DNA of 64,000 nucleotides from Acanthaster planci (Eukaryota; Echinodermata; Asteroidea; Valvatida; Acanthasteridae), in NCBI RefSeq assembly GCF_001949145.1, contig NW_019091356.1:4117211-4181210 (forward strand), given 5' to 3'. This document shows, one piece after another, positions 23,025-34,897 of the stretch (the stretch's first letter is position 1; every line of letters begins with the position of its first letter). Position numbers and translations under genes: made by a program. The notes below the pieces were generated by a model. That model searched no databases, had not been told where the DNA came from, and was given only the letters and a program-made list of their open reading frames with translations.

Positions 23025-24819
23025 GGATATTTGCATAATTACTTGCAAGACTAGTTGCCACAGCGCCCCGCTGCGACGCACATTTTTCTGTTTTGTTAAT
23101 AACTATAAATAAAAGTTTTAACAAATGAAAGCAGTTATGCACATCAACATTACGATGTATTTATTACAAAAATAAATTTCTTGATACAATCCCAAAATAA
23201 TAAGAGCATTTACAAAAATTCCAAACAATTTTTTGATTGCAATTCACCAATACCATTACTGATTTCAAACTAACGTTTGGTTTAAACAATTGGTATACCT
23301 CAATAAAATTATAACCTTACAGCTGTTAAATCAGAGCATGTGTGCACATACCAATTACAGCTTTATTCTGTATGAATTAAACATCATAAAAAGCACCTGA
23401 CATTGGAATTTTAATATTGCTGCATAAATTTACAAACATGCAAATCTCACTTGATAATTTACTTGCCTGTAGGCCATTTGCCTATATTCTGCTTAATCAA
23501 AGTTGTTTATACATTTAATCATTCCAATCTTCTATGAACAAAGACATCAAATGACCTCCAAGACAGGATAGTTCTGAACAAGTTCAGGGACTAACTTATA
23601 AACCCCCAAAACGGATCATGAGAAACAGAGCAGAAAATTAGCTCACAGACTGATTGTCTTACACTACTAGCAACAGTGAAACTATCAAACAGAAAATCGA
23701 CCACATTCTCAAATTCTACAAATTTTGAAGACTGCAATTTCTGGCTAAGCTAACACGATATCACGCATATGCTGATAAATATTCAACTTGAAATTAGCAT
23801 AATATGCCTAAAAATCCCCTGAGCATTATGAAAATTTAAATCAAAGGTATCTACAAAAACTCAAGGAATCAGGACATTGGGATTGCAACAACTGCATAAC
23901 ACAGTCCTATAACAATTGATTAACTTTTAACTTAACTTAAATGTGATTAACGTTTTTAGGGGAACCTGAGAATCAAAATAGATGCAATGAAAGAAAAGTT
24001 CATTACAACTCAAATACCGTTTATACTAATAAGTAATTTTACAATTTGTGATTAATTAAATTCAAATGATTGGGGAATTATTACTTAACAGTTAGAATCA
24101 TCCTTGTTCCCACAGCTTTTGAGCAATGGACCCTCAATTACTCTGAATTTTGAACAGCAGAATGCCACAGACCTAAACCTGGGGAGAAGGTTGAAACCTG
24201 ATTCGGGCTGCTCAACAACCACATAATCATGGCAGCGATGTCAAAAGATACGACGACATTTGCATGCATTTCACATATTTCAATATGTCAGTTACAAAAA
24301 ACAAACAGGCTTTAAATAAAAAAAGATTTGAGGAAAATTGGCACCTAGTAAAATCTGTTGTTTTTTCATTTCGCTCGGCTTCAGCTCATGAAATTGAAAC
24401 GTCCCAATTTTACTTCGTGATGATGTTCCCGCATCCCACAATTAGGTGCTCAATAGTTGTATAATACTAGAGATTCCATTCATGGTTTAGCCTTTTTTGA
24501 AATTGAAAGTGAAGTTACCTCTTCATTTTTAGATCTTGGGACTGGATACAGCAATGAAATGAAATTTCACAACAAAGTAGTACCTGTTTACTCTCGTGAA
24601 TATTTTGGAATTTGTGACCAATCATATATCTTAGCATTTTTAGCCCGATTTTGAATAATTATGTTGAAAGGGAGGAAATCATATAATATGGCCTTATAGT
24701 CCACAATTTTCAACCTGGTTTACTGGAATACCATTTACTTCTGCCATGAAATCAATGAGAGACAACAAAGGATTCTGGCCTCTTTGAAATGATTTCAGCG
24801 TGAGATCTTTCCAGGCTTT

Positions 24820-27800
24820 TCAAGCTTCGGATTCATTTTCCGTAAGGCGAAGGACATCCGTCTCAGTTTGGCCGTTCTGGAGGCACACCGTCAACTTCTC
24901 CGGGTGGAAGAGGTGACCTCTGTCCTTGAAGGAGAAGACGCAGTAGAAAATGGCCCCGATGCAGATGAAGATGAAGGACAGGATGATGAGATATCCAAAG
25001 GTCTCTGGAGCAGGCAGGATGATGACCAGGATGAAATGGAGCATATCCATGGAGCACTCCAAGGAGCGCTGCACCCCGTTGAAGACACCACGCTCATCCT
25101 CATGGACGTTCTCCTGGATGAGCTGCGTGGTCACCAGGTCAAACATCCACAGCCCTGAGGAGAGTCATATCACAGCTTGTAAAGATAACTTGACTTTTGC
25201 GGCATGTAGAAGGGGTGGTGGACTTTGTCCAATGCAAGGTGCTAACTTTGTGCTTGTTTCCATGGAGTGTGAGGATAAATAATTATGCTGTCCAGTGACA
25301 ACAGAGGCTTTGCGTGGTAGCCATCTTGCAGGGCAGTTGTTTTGTTCAATGGGGAAACCACCTTTGTGCATACCCTGTGGAACAAAAGCGCTTGCCTGCA
25401 AGATAGCAGGCATGGAATCCCTCTATAGTGCAAAGAATGACTGCTGTTCAAAACCTCTTCAGTACCACAACTCAGTCCCAGGCTCGGGCATGTTTGGCTT
25501 ATGCACACATGCTACAGGTTTATGGACGGTAACAAGATTTAGTAGTTTTACACTCACATTATCGTTGATGTCTAATGTCTGACAGACAGTGAAGGATTTA
25601 GACTACCAATTGCCAGGTGTAATGATCAAAATTGAATTCTTTCAATTTGATTTGTCCTTTTTTCCTTTTCATTTCATCTTAAGAGCCAATGATCTTTGCC
25701 TTACCTATTCTGGAAGTTACCATTCCTGTGAAGAACAGGACTGCAGACAAGTAGCTTGAAGGCCTGTCCCTACCATCTGGTGTAGCCTGGGGTGTGTTGT
25801 CCATCATGACATTCTGTGTAGTGCTGTCCCCTGTGTCATTGCCGATGTTGCCCACAGCACTGACTATTCGCTGATCTCCCATGGCAGGTAAAAATGTGGG
25901 TGTGAAAATAAAAGGACTTTGGGTAGTAAAAACATCATCGGTAGGTCCAGCTGTTGGTGGATTGGATTGTCCTGAGAAGTAGTCAGGGTCGAAAGGACTG
26001 CCAGCAGCCCAGATGGAGAAGACACAGAGAGTCAGGCAGAGAATTTCTATAGAGAGAGAGTAGAGACCTGTTCGGGTCAGTCCAATCCTCTGCCGGAACC
26101 TTGGGAACAAAAACGTGCCCACAATGCCTGCGATGGACCCCAGGCCTCGAATCACGCCCAGCATGACCTCGGACAGACCCACGGAGTAGCCGTAGCCATT
26201 GGTGATGGAATCGAACCCCATGACCGTCATGTAGAGGAACGCTAGCCCCAATCCCGCCAGACAGACTTTGTAGGATTTGTAAATCAGCCAGCCCTGGTAG
26301 GTAGACACGAACCAGTTGGCCACACGCCGGAATATTCCAAACCTGGATGATGGCTGAGATGATTGCCCCTCAGTGTTAGTAGGTTGTGAATCAGACGATT
26401 CGTTCTCCAACCTTCTCCAATCCCCTGTTGCTTCATCAGGTCCTCCAGATTCAAAAGCTGCGAAGTGATGGGAAAAATATTTCAAAGCTGTGCTGACAAA
26501 TTTGCATGAACCTGTCAAAGCGCAGAGCAAAAGATATCTCCTTAATACTCAGCTTACGCATCCCTTTTGATCTCTTTGGAGGCATTCCAACTTACCTACT
26601 TCCATCTGTCCAGCATCACTGACTGTGGCATATGCTATAGGCTTGTCTTCAGATGCATCCTGCCTGCCTTCTTGTGGTTCTTCCAGTGTATGCTCTGTGG
26701 AGTACTTGGCCACTCCCTCCTCGTTAGTCTCAATGGAGGCCTCTGATGCAGTGGTCGCACTCTCTGGTTCTTTAGCTGTCTCTGAACGATCAGTGACAAC
26801 AAAATGGCACATCTTAACGCTGAGATTGGCTGTGGCATTTGAGAGAATGGCTTTAATGAGATTAAACTCCGATGGTAGATTGGAAGAGTGGGCTACAAGG
26901 TTCATGCTGATCTCAGGTCAAGGTGGTGAAAGCAAGTAGATTACCACCACCACACTGATCTTTAGGTAATGCTACCCTGCCGTTGTAGCAAAAGTTATTA
27001 AAGAGGATGGTAGTAAAAACCATTTTGAAATGAGGGGGTTGCTAGAGGGGTGTGATGGTGGTTAATCGTTTAAACACAAGACAACCAATTCAAGTGACTC
27101 AAATTGAAAAGCCAAGTCAAACCAGCAACTCACCTGTTTTATTTTTGCGGAACTTGATGGCAAGTCTAGGGACTCTCCTGTAGACCCGTACCAAGAGGTA
27201 GTACTCCAGCATGAGGGAACCAAGGTTCCAGGCCGCAATGAAGATCCCGGCTACCGTCATGGAGGCAAAAGTCATGATTTGTCCCACGAGAATTGGGGCC
27301 AGGATATTGACAGTCAAGTCAATACGACGAACAGTAGCATTCATTTCTGTGTGGTTGAAGGATGAGGCGAGGTTGGAGATAGCAACAAAGACGGAAAAGA
27401 GAAATAAAAGAACTGTTCACTTTTTTACTTTAACCCCTTGATGATGGGAAATTCTTTGTGAAAGCCGACTCCGAGAATTCCATCTTCGCTTGGCCACGAA
27501 GGCCAACTGCCAAATCACAAATTCTCGGTTTGTGGCCCTGCGTGCTCTGCACGCTTTGAATTACACGGTGAAAAGGCTGATTGTTTGGTGGCATGCGGCT
27601 CTACTCACCCTTCCACATTCCCGTGGCTTCTTTTCAAGGTGGGGACTATTGTGAAGCTGGTGATTATGATGCAAATTCGGTCTTATCATTTCTGGGCTAC
27701 GCACAAAGACCAATTACCATACATACAAGAGCCAGGGTCTGCCTTCTTTCACCAGGTTCACTTGAGCGTGGGCCGAGAAAAATAGCTGAAAAGCGGGCTG

Positions 27801-30209
27801 AGGATCTCAATTTTTACGGCGGCTATAGCCGCTTCCTGGCCCGAAGGGGTTAAGAATTACAAATGAATTACAAATGGAGGTGTTCATTAACCCTCCTTTG
27901 GTTTTACAGCACCAATGTGCACAAATGCCCACAGNNNNNNNNNNNNNNNNNNNNNNNNNNNNNNNNNNNNNNNNNNNNNNNNNNNNNNNNNNNNNNNNNN
28001 NNNNNNNNNNNNNNNNNNNNNNNNNNNNNNNNNNNNNNNNNNNNNNNNNNNNNNNNNNNNNNNNNNNNNNNNNNNNNNNNNNNNNNNNNNNNNNNNNNNN
28101 NNCAGCATAGGAGGGTTAAACAACTTGAATGCCAGCAAATGAAAAGGTACGTCCATAAGCAAGCTAACAGGGATCAACAAGTTGCCTGCTCCACCTGGTA
28201 CAACTTTCCTTTCAATTTGATAGACAAAGTCAATACCTTTTATTAAATAGTCCAGGGATGCGTTTAGCTTGTTAAGTTGAGGAGATGTCAGAAATAATTT
28301 CATGGATGGCATTTTTAACCAATTAAAGCTTAGGTAAAATTCAGTCAGAGTATGCTCTGAAGAATTCCTGAAAAAAGGTTTTAATTATTGATTTATGAGC
28401 CTGAAAAGTGTGAGTGTAGGACACCTGCTAAGCATAATATACCCCAGCTGAGCTACAGGACTTTTGTTGGTTATCAGTGGGTCCTGAGGTTAGCAAGGTC
28501 ATCTTACCTGCTAGCCGCTCGCTGTCATCACCAGCTAGAATAACTACCCAGTCCTTCTGGATGCAGATCTTCTCGGCCACGCTGGCCAGGTTAGCCACAA
28601 CGCCCAGGACGATGATGATCACCTGACAGAAGAAGAATAGAGCGCCACTTCCGACTGCCAGGATGGCTGACTTGTAATGCAGCAGGAGCAGCAAGCAGAC
28701 GGCGTTGATGATGACACCGGAGTTCTGGATCACTAGGCTCTTCCGGGCAGCTGCAATTCCAAATGAATATGGATTCCTAGTTTAATAGACAAATGTGAGT
28801 GCCTGAAGCTGGATTTGAAATCTTCCCCACTGTTTTTTTGTAGTGCAGCAGGAGAAGCAGGAAGATGGCATTGATGATGACACCTGAGTTCTGGATCACT
28901 AGGCTCTGCGAAGTAGTCATGATTCAGATTGACAATAGACTCCTGTTGTGTACTGCAGCGGCTTGGTACACTTGGTTCAGCACAGCCTGGCTCACCACTG
29001 TTTGGCTTGACTAAGCTCAGCTTGGCATCACTTGACTCAGCTAAGTTCAGCTCAACCTGACATGACTTGACCTGACTTGAGTGGACTTCATTCCATTCAG
29101 TTCAATAGAATCATGTAAGATTTACTTATTCATAAAAAAACATGAACGAAAGAGCTTACCGCTTAAACGAGGAGTTTTGTCCACCCATTGTCCCACAAGT
29201 GCACCGAACAGAAGGACTGATACAGTCAAGGCAAAACCAAAGATGGCAGTAAGGCGAAGTGACTTCTCTTCAATTTCAACAAGGTACAGGGCAACAGCAA
29301 AAGTCCACATACGATCACCCTACAGACACACATGAACACAATGCTGAGATGTTGCTTGACAGAAGAACGGAAATTTACTGTTGACCTCACAACCACTGAC
29401 AAAGATCCCCAAAGAGTTTCTTCTGCTACCACTCTCCTTAAAACACAGCCAAAGAGAAGAACATTGCTGAATGAAAGGGAGCATGTTGTGGCAAAATCTA
29501 GCAAAACCGAGAGCACCTAAGACAAATGTGGAAAAGAAAACTTCATGAAAAAAAAATTTGCTTAGTGAAGGCAAGCCATGTTCAACTCCCGCCTTCCCGC
29601 TTTGTCTGCATTAACATAAACATGTAAGTATAAGATGAACAAAACTTACCCAAGCAGAGAAAAACTGACTGCAATAAATGAGAAATGCATTGGAGGTGAT
29701 CCAAGCAGCAAATGTTCTGTAACGACCTGAAACAAACCAAAATTCATGGAAAAATGCGAACCCAGAGGAAGGCAGAATTTTTGTGAAAAAGTGAAGCTAG
29801 AAATCACTACATGAAACTAAGGATTATATTAAAGAGCTAAAAGGCTCAATACAATCACTGTGCTGCAGGCACACACTGTAATGGTGTATCAGAGTTCATG
29901 AATACTGTGCTATCACTTAACATGAAGGGGTTAAATAGCGCCCTCAGTCGCTCATGCTCAGAGATAATAATCACCTTGCGGTTGGGAGGAGGCATCATTG
30001 TCATGATTGTCGGGTACTGCTACAGTCGTATCGCCTCCAACATCACTGGATTGTCTCTCTTCGTCACCTTGGACACCTGCCCTTTCCATTCTGTCAGGCC
30101 CTTTCCCTTCCACTGCACGTAAGTTAATATCCTCTACCACTGCATGGTTTGGGGATGACGCTGCAGACTGAGCATCTTCCAACAATGCCTCGTTCTTCTG
30201 GTCAGCCAT
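24820..30209 (-). CDS. SLC40A1: Ferroportin, iron exporter (SLC40 family)
   Basis: Eight exons: 30209-29975, 29726-29650, 29319-29160, 28750-28508, 27346-27134, 26781-26596, 26457-25705, 25154-24820. All phases match and sum to 733 codons. Family hallmarks: WGDRMWTFAVALYLVE (TM1), GALVGQWVD, QKDWVVILAGDDSERLA, MNATVRRIDLTVNILAPI, and GLWMFDLVTTQLIQENV near the C-terminus. Role: the sole known cellular iron efflux route in animals, at the plasma membrane. The protein exceeds the roughly 570-residue vertebrate form because of an acidic N-terminal tail (about 80 residues) and a long Ser/Glu-rich cytoplasmic loop between the two transport lobes (exons 6-7). At the hepcidin-contact position GFD-C-IT it has Ser455 (codon 26209-26207). 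Start chosen at MADQKN; in-frame Mets at 30230 and 30305 are possible. The exon 5/4 intron contains the assembly gap. Confidence 0.93.
27430..27853. mobile_element. piggyBac-like MITE (TTAA-flanked)
   Basis: TTAA-CCCCTT at the left and AAGGGG-TTAA at the right bound 424 bp in a ferroportin intron. TTAA target duplication with C-rich ends is the piggyBac signature; no transposase is encoded. Confidence 0.65.
27887..28119. mobile_element. Second TTAA-flanked MITE, interrupted by assembly gap
   Basis: TTAA-CCCTCCT and AGGAGGG-TTAA face each other across the 168-N gap, 34 bp from the previous element. Probably another piggyBac-type MITE; the gap may reflect repeat collapse. Confidence 0.5.
27935..28102. 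other. Assembly gap (168 N)
   Basis: A run of N inside the ferroportin intron between exons 27346-27134 and 28750-28508. Open frames read across it are artefacts. Confidence 1.
28839..28907 (-). pseudogene. Duplicated fragment of ferroportin exon 4
   Basis: About 67 bp nearly repeat the 5' part of the exon at 28750-28508 and still translate to SLVIQNSGVIINA followed by a leucine run and HY. An AG acceptor precedes it (CTTCGCAG) but no donor follows. It sits just upstream of the true exon in the same intron. A local partial exon duplication. Confidence 0.75.
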
Positions 30210-30954
30210 CTGCAGCTCTAAGCTAAACATAAAATGACCAGTGGTGACAGAATGCACGGTTGCCAGGTCAAAATGGCTACAAATATAGTACTCATGCCAC
30301 CTCAAGGCCTACTATTCTGCCATGTCTGCTGGGAAAGAGTTCCATATCTTAACATCACTTATTAATTATTCACCCTATGCACAAACCCCATCATGCCCAT
30401 GGTTTGTGCATAAGACTGGGTTTTAAAAATTCTGCGGCGTAGTACATGCATTACATGGTATTACCATGGTAACCAAAGTATTTTTTTCACTGCTAAATTT
30501 GACTTTCATTAGAAAATCTCAGCATTTTTCTGATGGCTAATATTATAGGCCAAGGCCCTAATGAGTAACGTCCACTGGTCATGCCCACGTCCCTCGTTTG
30601 TCCACTAAATAATAGTAATAATACTCAAGCCACTCTGAAAACCGATCGACTAAGTTAGGGACCAGGCGACAATACCGTGTATACGATCATGGAGGTGGTA
30701 CGATCATGACGATACGGTCACGGACGTTACTGCAAGGGAAAACATGTAATCTAGGCCTATTTTGATCCCTACCTCAAAGTCTATCCGGGGACAACTCCTT
30801 GTCTGCAGGCAATGCAGAATAAAGCAAAACCTACGTTTATTCAAAAATTCTTTGAAGTTAAAGTAGATCTGTTTGACCACGGTTTGACCATGGTTTGACC
30901 ATCATTTGATCATGACTATGCGTGAATTATGGTGTTCCATATGTGCCATCTAAT

Positions 30955-31080
30955 CGCATTTTTCGACGGGCGTCGCATTTTTCGACGGGCGTCGCATTTT
31001 TCGACGGGCGTCGCATTTTTCGACCGGCGTCGCATTTGTTAACTGGCGTCGCATTTTTCGCCCGGGCGTCGCATTTTTCA
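30955..31080. repeat. 18-19 bp minisatellite (left arm)
   Basis: About seven contiguous copies of a CGCATTTTTCGACGGGCGT-type unit, degenerating at the inner end. The inverted counterpart is at 32088-32152. Confidence 0.85.
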
Positions 31081-32087
31081 TTACTTCATCAGAAAGACCT
31101 ATGGAGGCCAGGATCTCGTCCATCACTGGTACCGCCAGCTTATTATAAACACTGAAAAAAACAGTCTAATAAAGAATGGAGTTATCTGTTGTGGAGATTC
31201 TCACACGTTCCGGGCAACATCTGTCACAGAAAAAAAGAAATTAGACAGAAACGCATGTATATGTACGTGTAACCCCAGGGTCGATCAAGAACCAGCAGCT
31301 ACATCGAAACAGCCTTTCAAACAGTGACACTTTTCAAACCAAAATTCACATGCAGTCCTCAAGACCTTGGGAAGTCATTTCGTTGAGTAATAAACAAGTC
31401 TCCCCCAACAAAGAAAGATAAATGATCTCAAGCCCATGACCAGACGGCCTCCACCGGGGGAATGCCTGAACCACGGACCATTGCCTGAACAACTTCCAAT
31501 GTGTGAAATACCTTTCTACTGTAATGAAAAAAATAAGATCAGTCTTGGCTTCCTCTGGACAGATTTTAATGGTTCAAAAGGTGTTTTCGGAAAACTTTTC
31601 GAGATTTGTATTGCTGACAACTTCTTTTAATCAAGGAAAAGTAAAATTTCTCAAAGCTATGGTGCCTGACATTTCTTCGCCAAGAGTAGTTACATTTTAA
31701 ATTATAGACTGTACTGCGATAAACGCTCCCTCGGGAAGCATGTCTGCAAGATGGCAAATGCCATACCAACCAGAGTGAACAATAGGCCTACTATACTGGG
31801 TTTGATTTTTGTGGCAACTAGTAATCATCAGTACGGGGACATTTTTTACTCAAAAAGCTTGCAGAAGTGAGAAACCAAATTGAGCGGGGTGAATTTCCAC
31901 GAGTAATCGGGTTCATTAAAGGGTTGTTAACTTATTTACATACCGTTAATGGACGCATACATGCTAATTTAGCCGTTTCCATAACCATTAAAAATATGTA
32001 CGCACACTTTTAGCATCCAAGTCAACAACGTCAGGTCCGGCTTGACCAAGGTTGACCATTGATGATTAATGGCTTATTCACATTGAA

Positions 32088-32152
32088 AGGCGACGCAAGT
32101 TGAAAAATGCGACGCCGGTTGAAAAATGCGACGCCGGTTGAAAAATGCGACT
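32088..32152. repeat. 18-19 bp minisatellite (right arm, inverted)
   Basis: Four contiguous copies of the inverse unit (TTGAAAAATGCGACGCCGG) that mirror the left array of the same element. Confidence 0.85.
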
Positions 32153-32278
32153 CGGGATGGCACACATGGAACACCATAATGAGTACATAAATTCGAGCCT
32201 GACCTGAGATCACACCAAAGATCGTATAGCGCGGCGAACACACCGTGAACACGTGATCACATGCATCATATCGCACCA

Positions 32279-32520
32279 TGGCCCCTACTCGACTTGGGTT
32301 CCGTCGGAGGCTTCGTTCCCAAAACCAATCCCCGATTGTGGACCTGAAGCGTTTAAATTAAATTAGATTACTGTAATTTCTGGCTCTCTTGCATCTTATT
32401 TGATGTTTTGTGGCACTATTAAACTAATTGCTGCGCTTACAGCTTCAACGTCAGCTAGTTAAAAAACAGTTGACCTTGAAGCCTCAGACGACGCCGAAGT
32501 TGAGTTTTGGAAAACGGCCC
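32279..32520. mobile_element. MITE, family 1, copy 2
   Basis: The interior aligns throughout with 15619-15863, and the right inverted end (TTTTGGAAAACGGCCC) is intact. The left end has lost part of its terminal repeat. Confidence 0.8.
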
Positions 32521-34824
32521 ATGATACGCACATTCAACTCTTTTTGCACGTACAACTTTCTGCGAGCTCATCATGGTGGCGCTGTCTGCGCGCCACACGG
32601 AGACGGGACGCGACACCGGGAATCGATGGGGCGGGGCACGGATCTGGGTAGGAAGAGGGCTTGAAAATGACCAGCGTGTGTTCTATAAAAGACGGGGAAT
32701 GCACTTTTCTAATTTTTGAAATTTCCTGCTCAAACAGTCGGACTAACTGGTGTGTGGGTAACATTACCAACTTCAGATAAACTAATACAACATAAATTGA
32801 CCCACATTTCAACGCTACATGTATTAAAAATGCATAAGAAAAAACAAGCAAAAAAATTACATAAATAAACTCCCCCAAACAAGAAAGTTTTCTTGGCTAA
32901 GATGTTTTAATTGTCGATGATAGAAATCTAGAGTCATACGATAGTTATTATCATCACCAACATTGTTATTTTGCATAATTTTGCCCTGTAAATTAACCCT
33001 ACACCTGACCCAGTATACATAGCTGACAACCATATTTACTGAAGAAAGATCAGGTGTTTTTTAACTCATCAAAAATACCCATATCTAAAAAAAATTAACA
33101 AGCAAAAGATTTGGTCTTGTTAGAGAATTGAAATTATACATTAACAGAATAATCAGAAAATGGCTACTTGACAACTGTTACTTTTGATACCAACTCTAAT
33201 GGTGTATGCTGGCAACTATCTCCTGCAAAGACAAATTTGGAGATAACAGCTAAAAATTTTACAACATGATGTGAAAAAATAATGTAGACTTCCGGCCTGC
33301 ACCTTAAGTATTTTTGATGGCATTGTAGAATAAATTCAACTTCCAGCTTATAACTGAAGAGCTTGGTTGATGAAGGGTGCTACCCAATTAAACTTTAGAG
33401 TATTTATAAAATTAAATCAAACATCTTCCACAAGTTCTAGAAACTTTGTTACGATATCCAACTTTATCATTGTGTAAATTTGTCAGTAAAGGTCTGTATT
33501 TTGGTTTGCTGCAACTACTTTGTAGCCTAAGAATGGCATTTTATCTCCACGTGGCTAGAAGCTTTTGAAAAAGAAATAAATAAGGCAAACTCTGTATTTG
33601 GAGGTCAATTTTGGCCCAGTTATGTTTCAAATCTGATAGGCAAGCTGTTATTGTGCATGCATAGAAATCATCCAGAAATTTCATGAGACCACAAATTGAA
33701 GATAGGACATTACGCACACAAATCATAAATATAATACCACAGCAAATGGTCACGAGAATTCGACACATTGAGAAACTAGGAGATTCCTCCAACCTCATAT
33801 TATCTACTTTTCTGCCACAGATTTACTCCTGAAATGAAGTCTACTTTGGTAAAATAACCAGACTGACATTACAACATTCTAGAAACGATTACATTTCTAA
33901 ATGATTACAAAAAGACCACTGACTACGACTTATAAATGCTTCTGTATGTGGCTTGGAAATGTTCATGTGGGGGAAACGTTTGCAAACATTTATCGAACAG
34001 TTTCACAGTTTCCCCAAAGAAGCTTCTGCCAAAAGTGAACATAGTTTCAACCTTTCAAATGGCTGTCTGTCATGTTTTGATTGCTGAAAACAAGATCCTC
34101 TGCATCTGTTGAAAAACAAGGAGTGTTCACTGCCTTACATGACCAGTAGTCTTTGATGAGCTTTCTGCAAATGCACGTCTTTAATTGGAGGCACTGGTCT
34201 CTACAGGTTGTCAATCTAAACTACTGGCCACACATGTAGTTAGCTTTAGTATGAATCAACGGGCTGTGGCTGACAGAATCACATATGTTCATGGGAAACG
34301 GCTTCCATCGCAACCATAGGTGTACGTGTAAGTCCTAGCCAAAGCAGAGTAATATTGACGTGGCCTTACTGAGGGAATTGAGAGAGCTTATAACCGTGAC
34401 TGACCAAGGCCAATCAAATCAATTGATGTTTACATTATTCATTGACCTTCACACACTATGTCGAATCCAAACGGACAATTTTAAAATGTTTCACAGCTCT
34501 GAGAAAAGCAAAACTTCAGTGTGAAAAAAAACCATTGGTGCATTCCACTTACTCTGAGTTTAATAATGCTCAGTGAGCAAAAGCGATTTTTTTTCTTTAC
34601 AAAAATTCAAACTGATAAATCCTGTTCTGTTTTCTTGCATCTGAGGAATGCACTTTAGAACTTTCAAACCCCCAAAACATAAAAGTAAAATCAGCAGACA
34701 ATTTTTTTCCGCCATTTCCCATATGAAAATGCACTATATATACACAGGAAATGGAAAGCAAAGGTCAGTGAAAGTATGCTTTCCTTTCTTCCATTTCTCT
34801 TGTTTGGAAAAGTTGCACAGTTAG

Positions 34825-34830
34825 TTTATT
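34825..34830 (-). terminator. Candidate poly(A) signal, ARPC2
   Basis: AATAAA on the minus strand about 70 nt past the ARPC2 stop codon. Confidence 0.55.
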
Positions 34831-34897
34831 TGTGTGTATTTTATAAGCTCTGGAAGAAAAGGATATCCGTGATATACGTCTTCTTCACAACTGGCAT

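Larger units (their letters stand above)
30926..32180. mobile_element. DNA transposon with minisatellite-built inverted ends
   Basis: The left end ATTATGGTGTTCCATATG and the right end (inverted ATTATGGTGTTCCATGTG) are inverted repeats. Each continues inward into a tandem array of GGCGTCGCATTTTTCGAC-type units, seven on the left (to about 31085) and four inverted on the right (32088-32152). About 1 kb of unique interior has no transposase I can recognise. A TA target duplication is possible. Confidence 0.75.
30210..34897. other. Ferroportin-ARPC2 spacer
   Basis: Holds the presumed ferroportin promoter/5' UTR, a 1.25-kb inverted-repeat element (30926-32180), a second MITE (32279-32520) and, from about 32900, AT-rich sequence leading to the ARPC2 3' UTR. 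I found no convincing coding region. Confidence 0.5.

Noticed and set aside
27863-28312. Frames reading through the N run
   Set aside because: Artefacts of the assembly gap.
30210-31150. Iron-responsive element in the ferroportin 5' region
   Set aside because: CAGTG occurs at about 30574 and 31121 (minus), but the flanking five bases do not pair; not an IRE.
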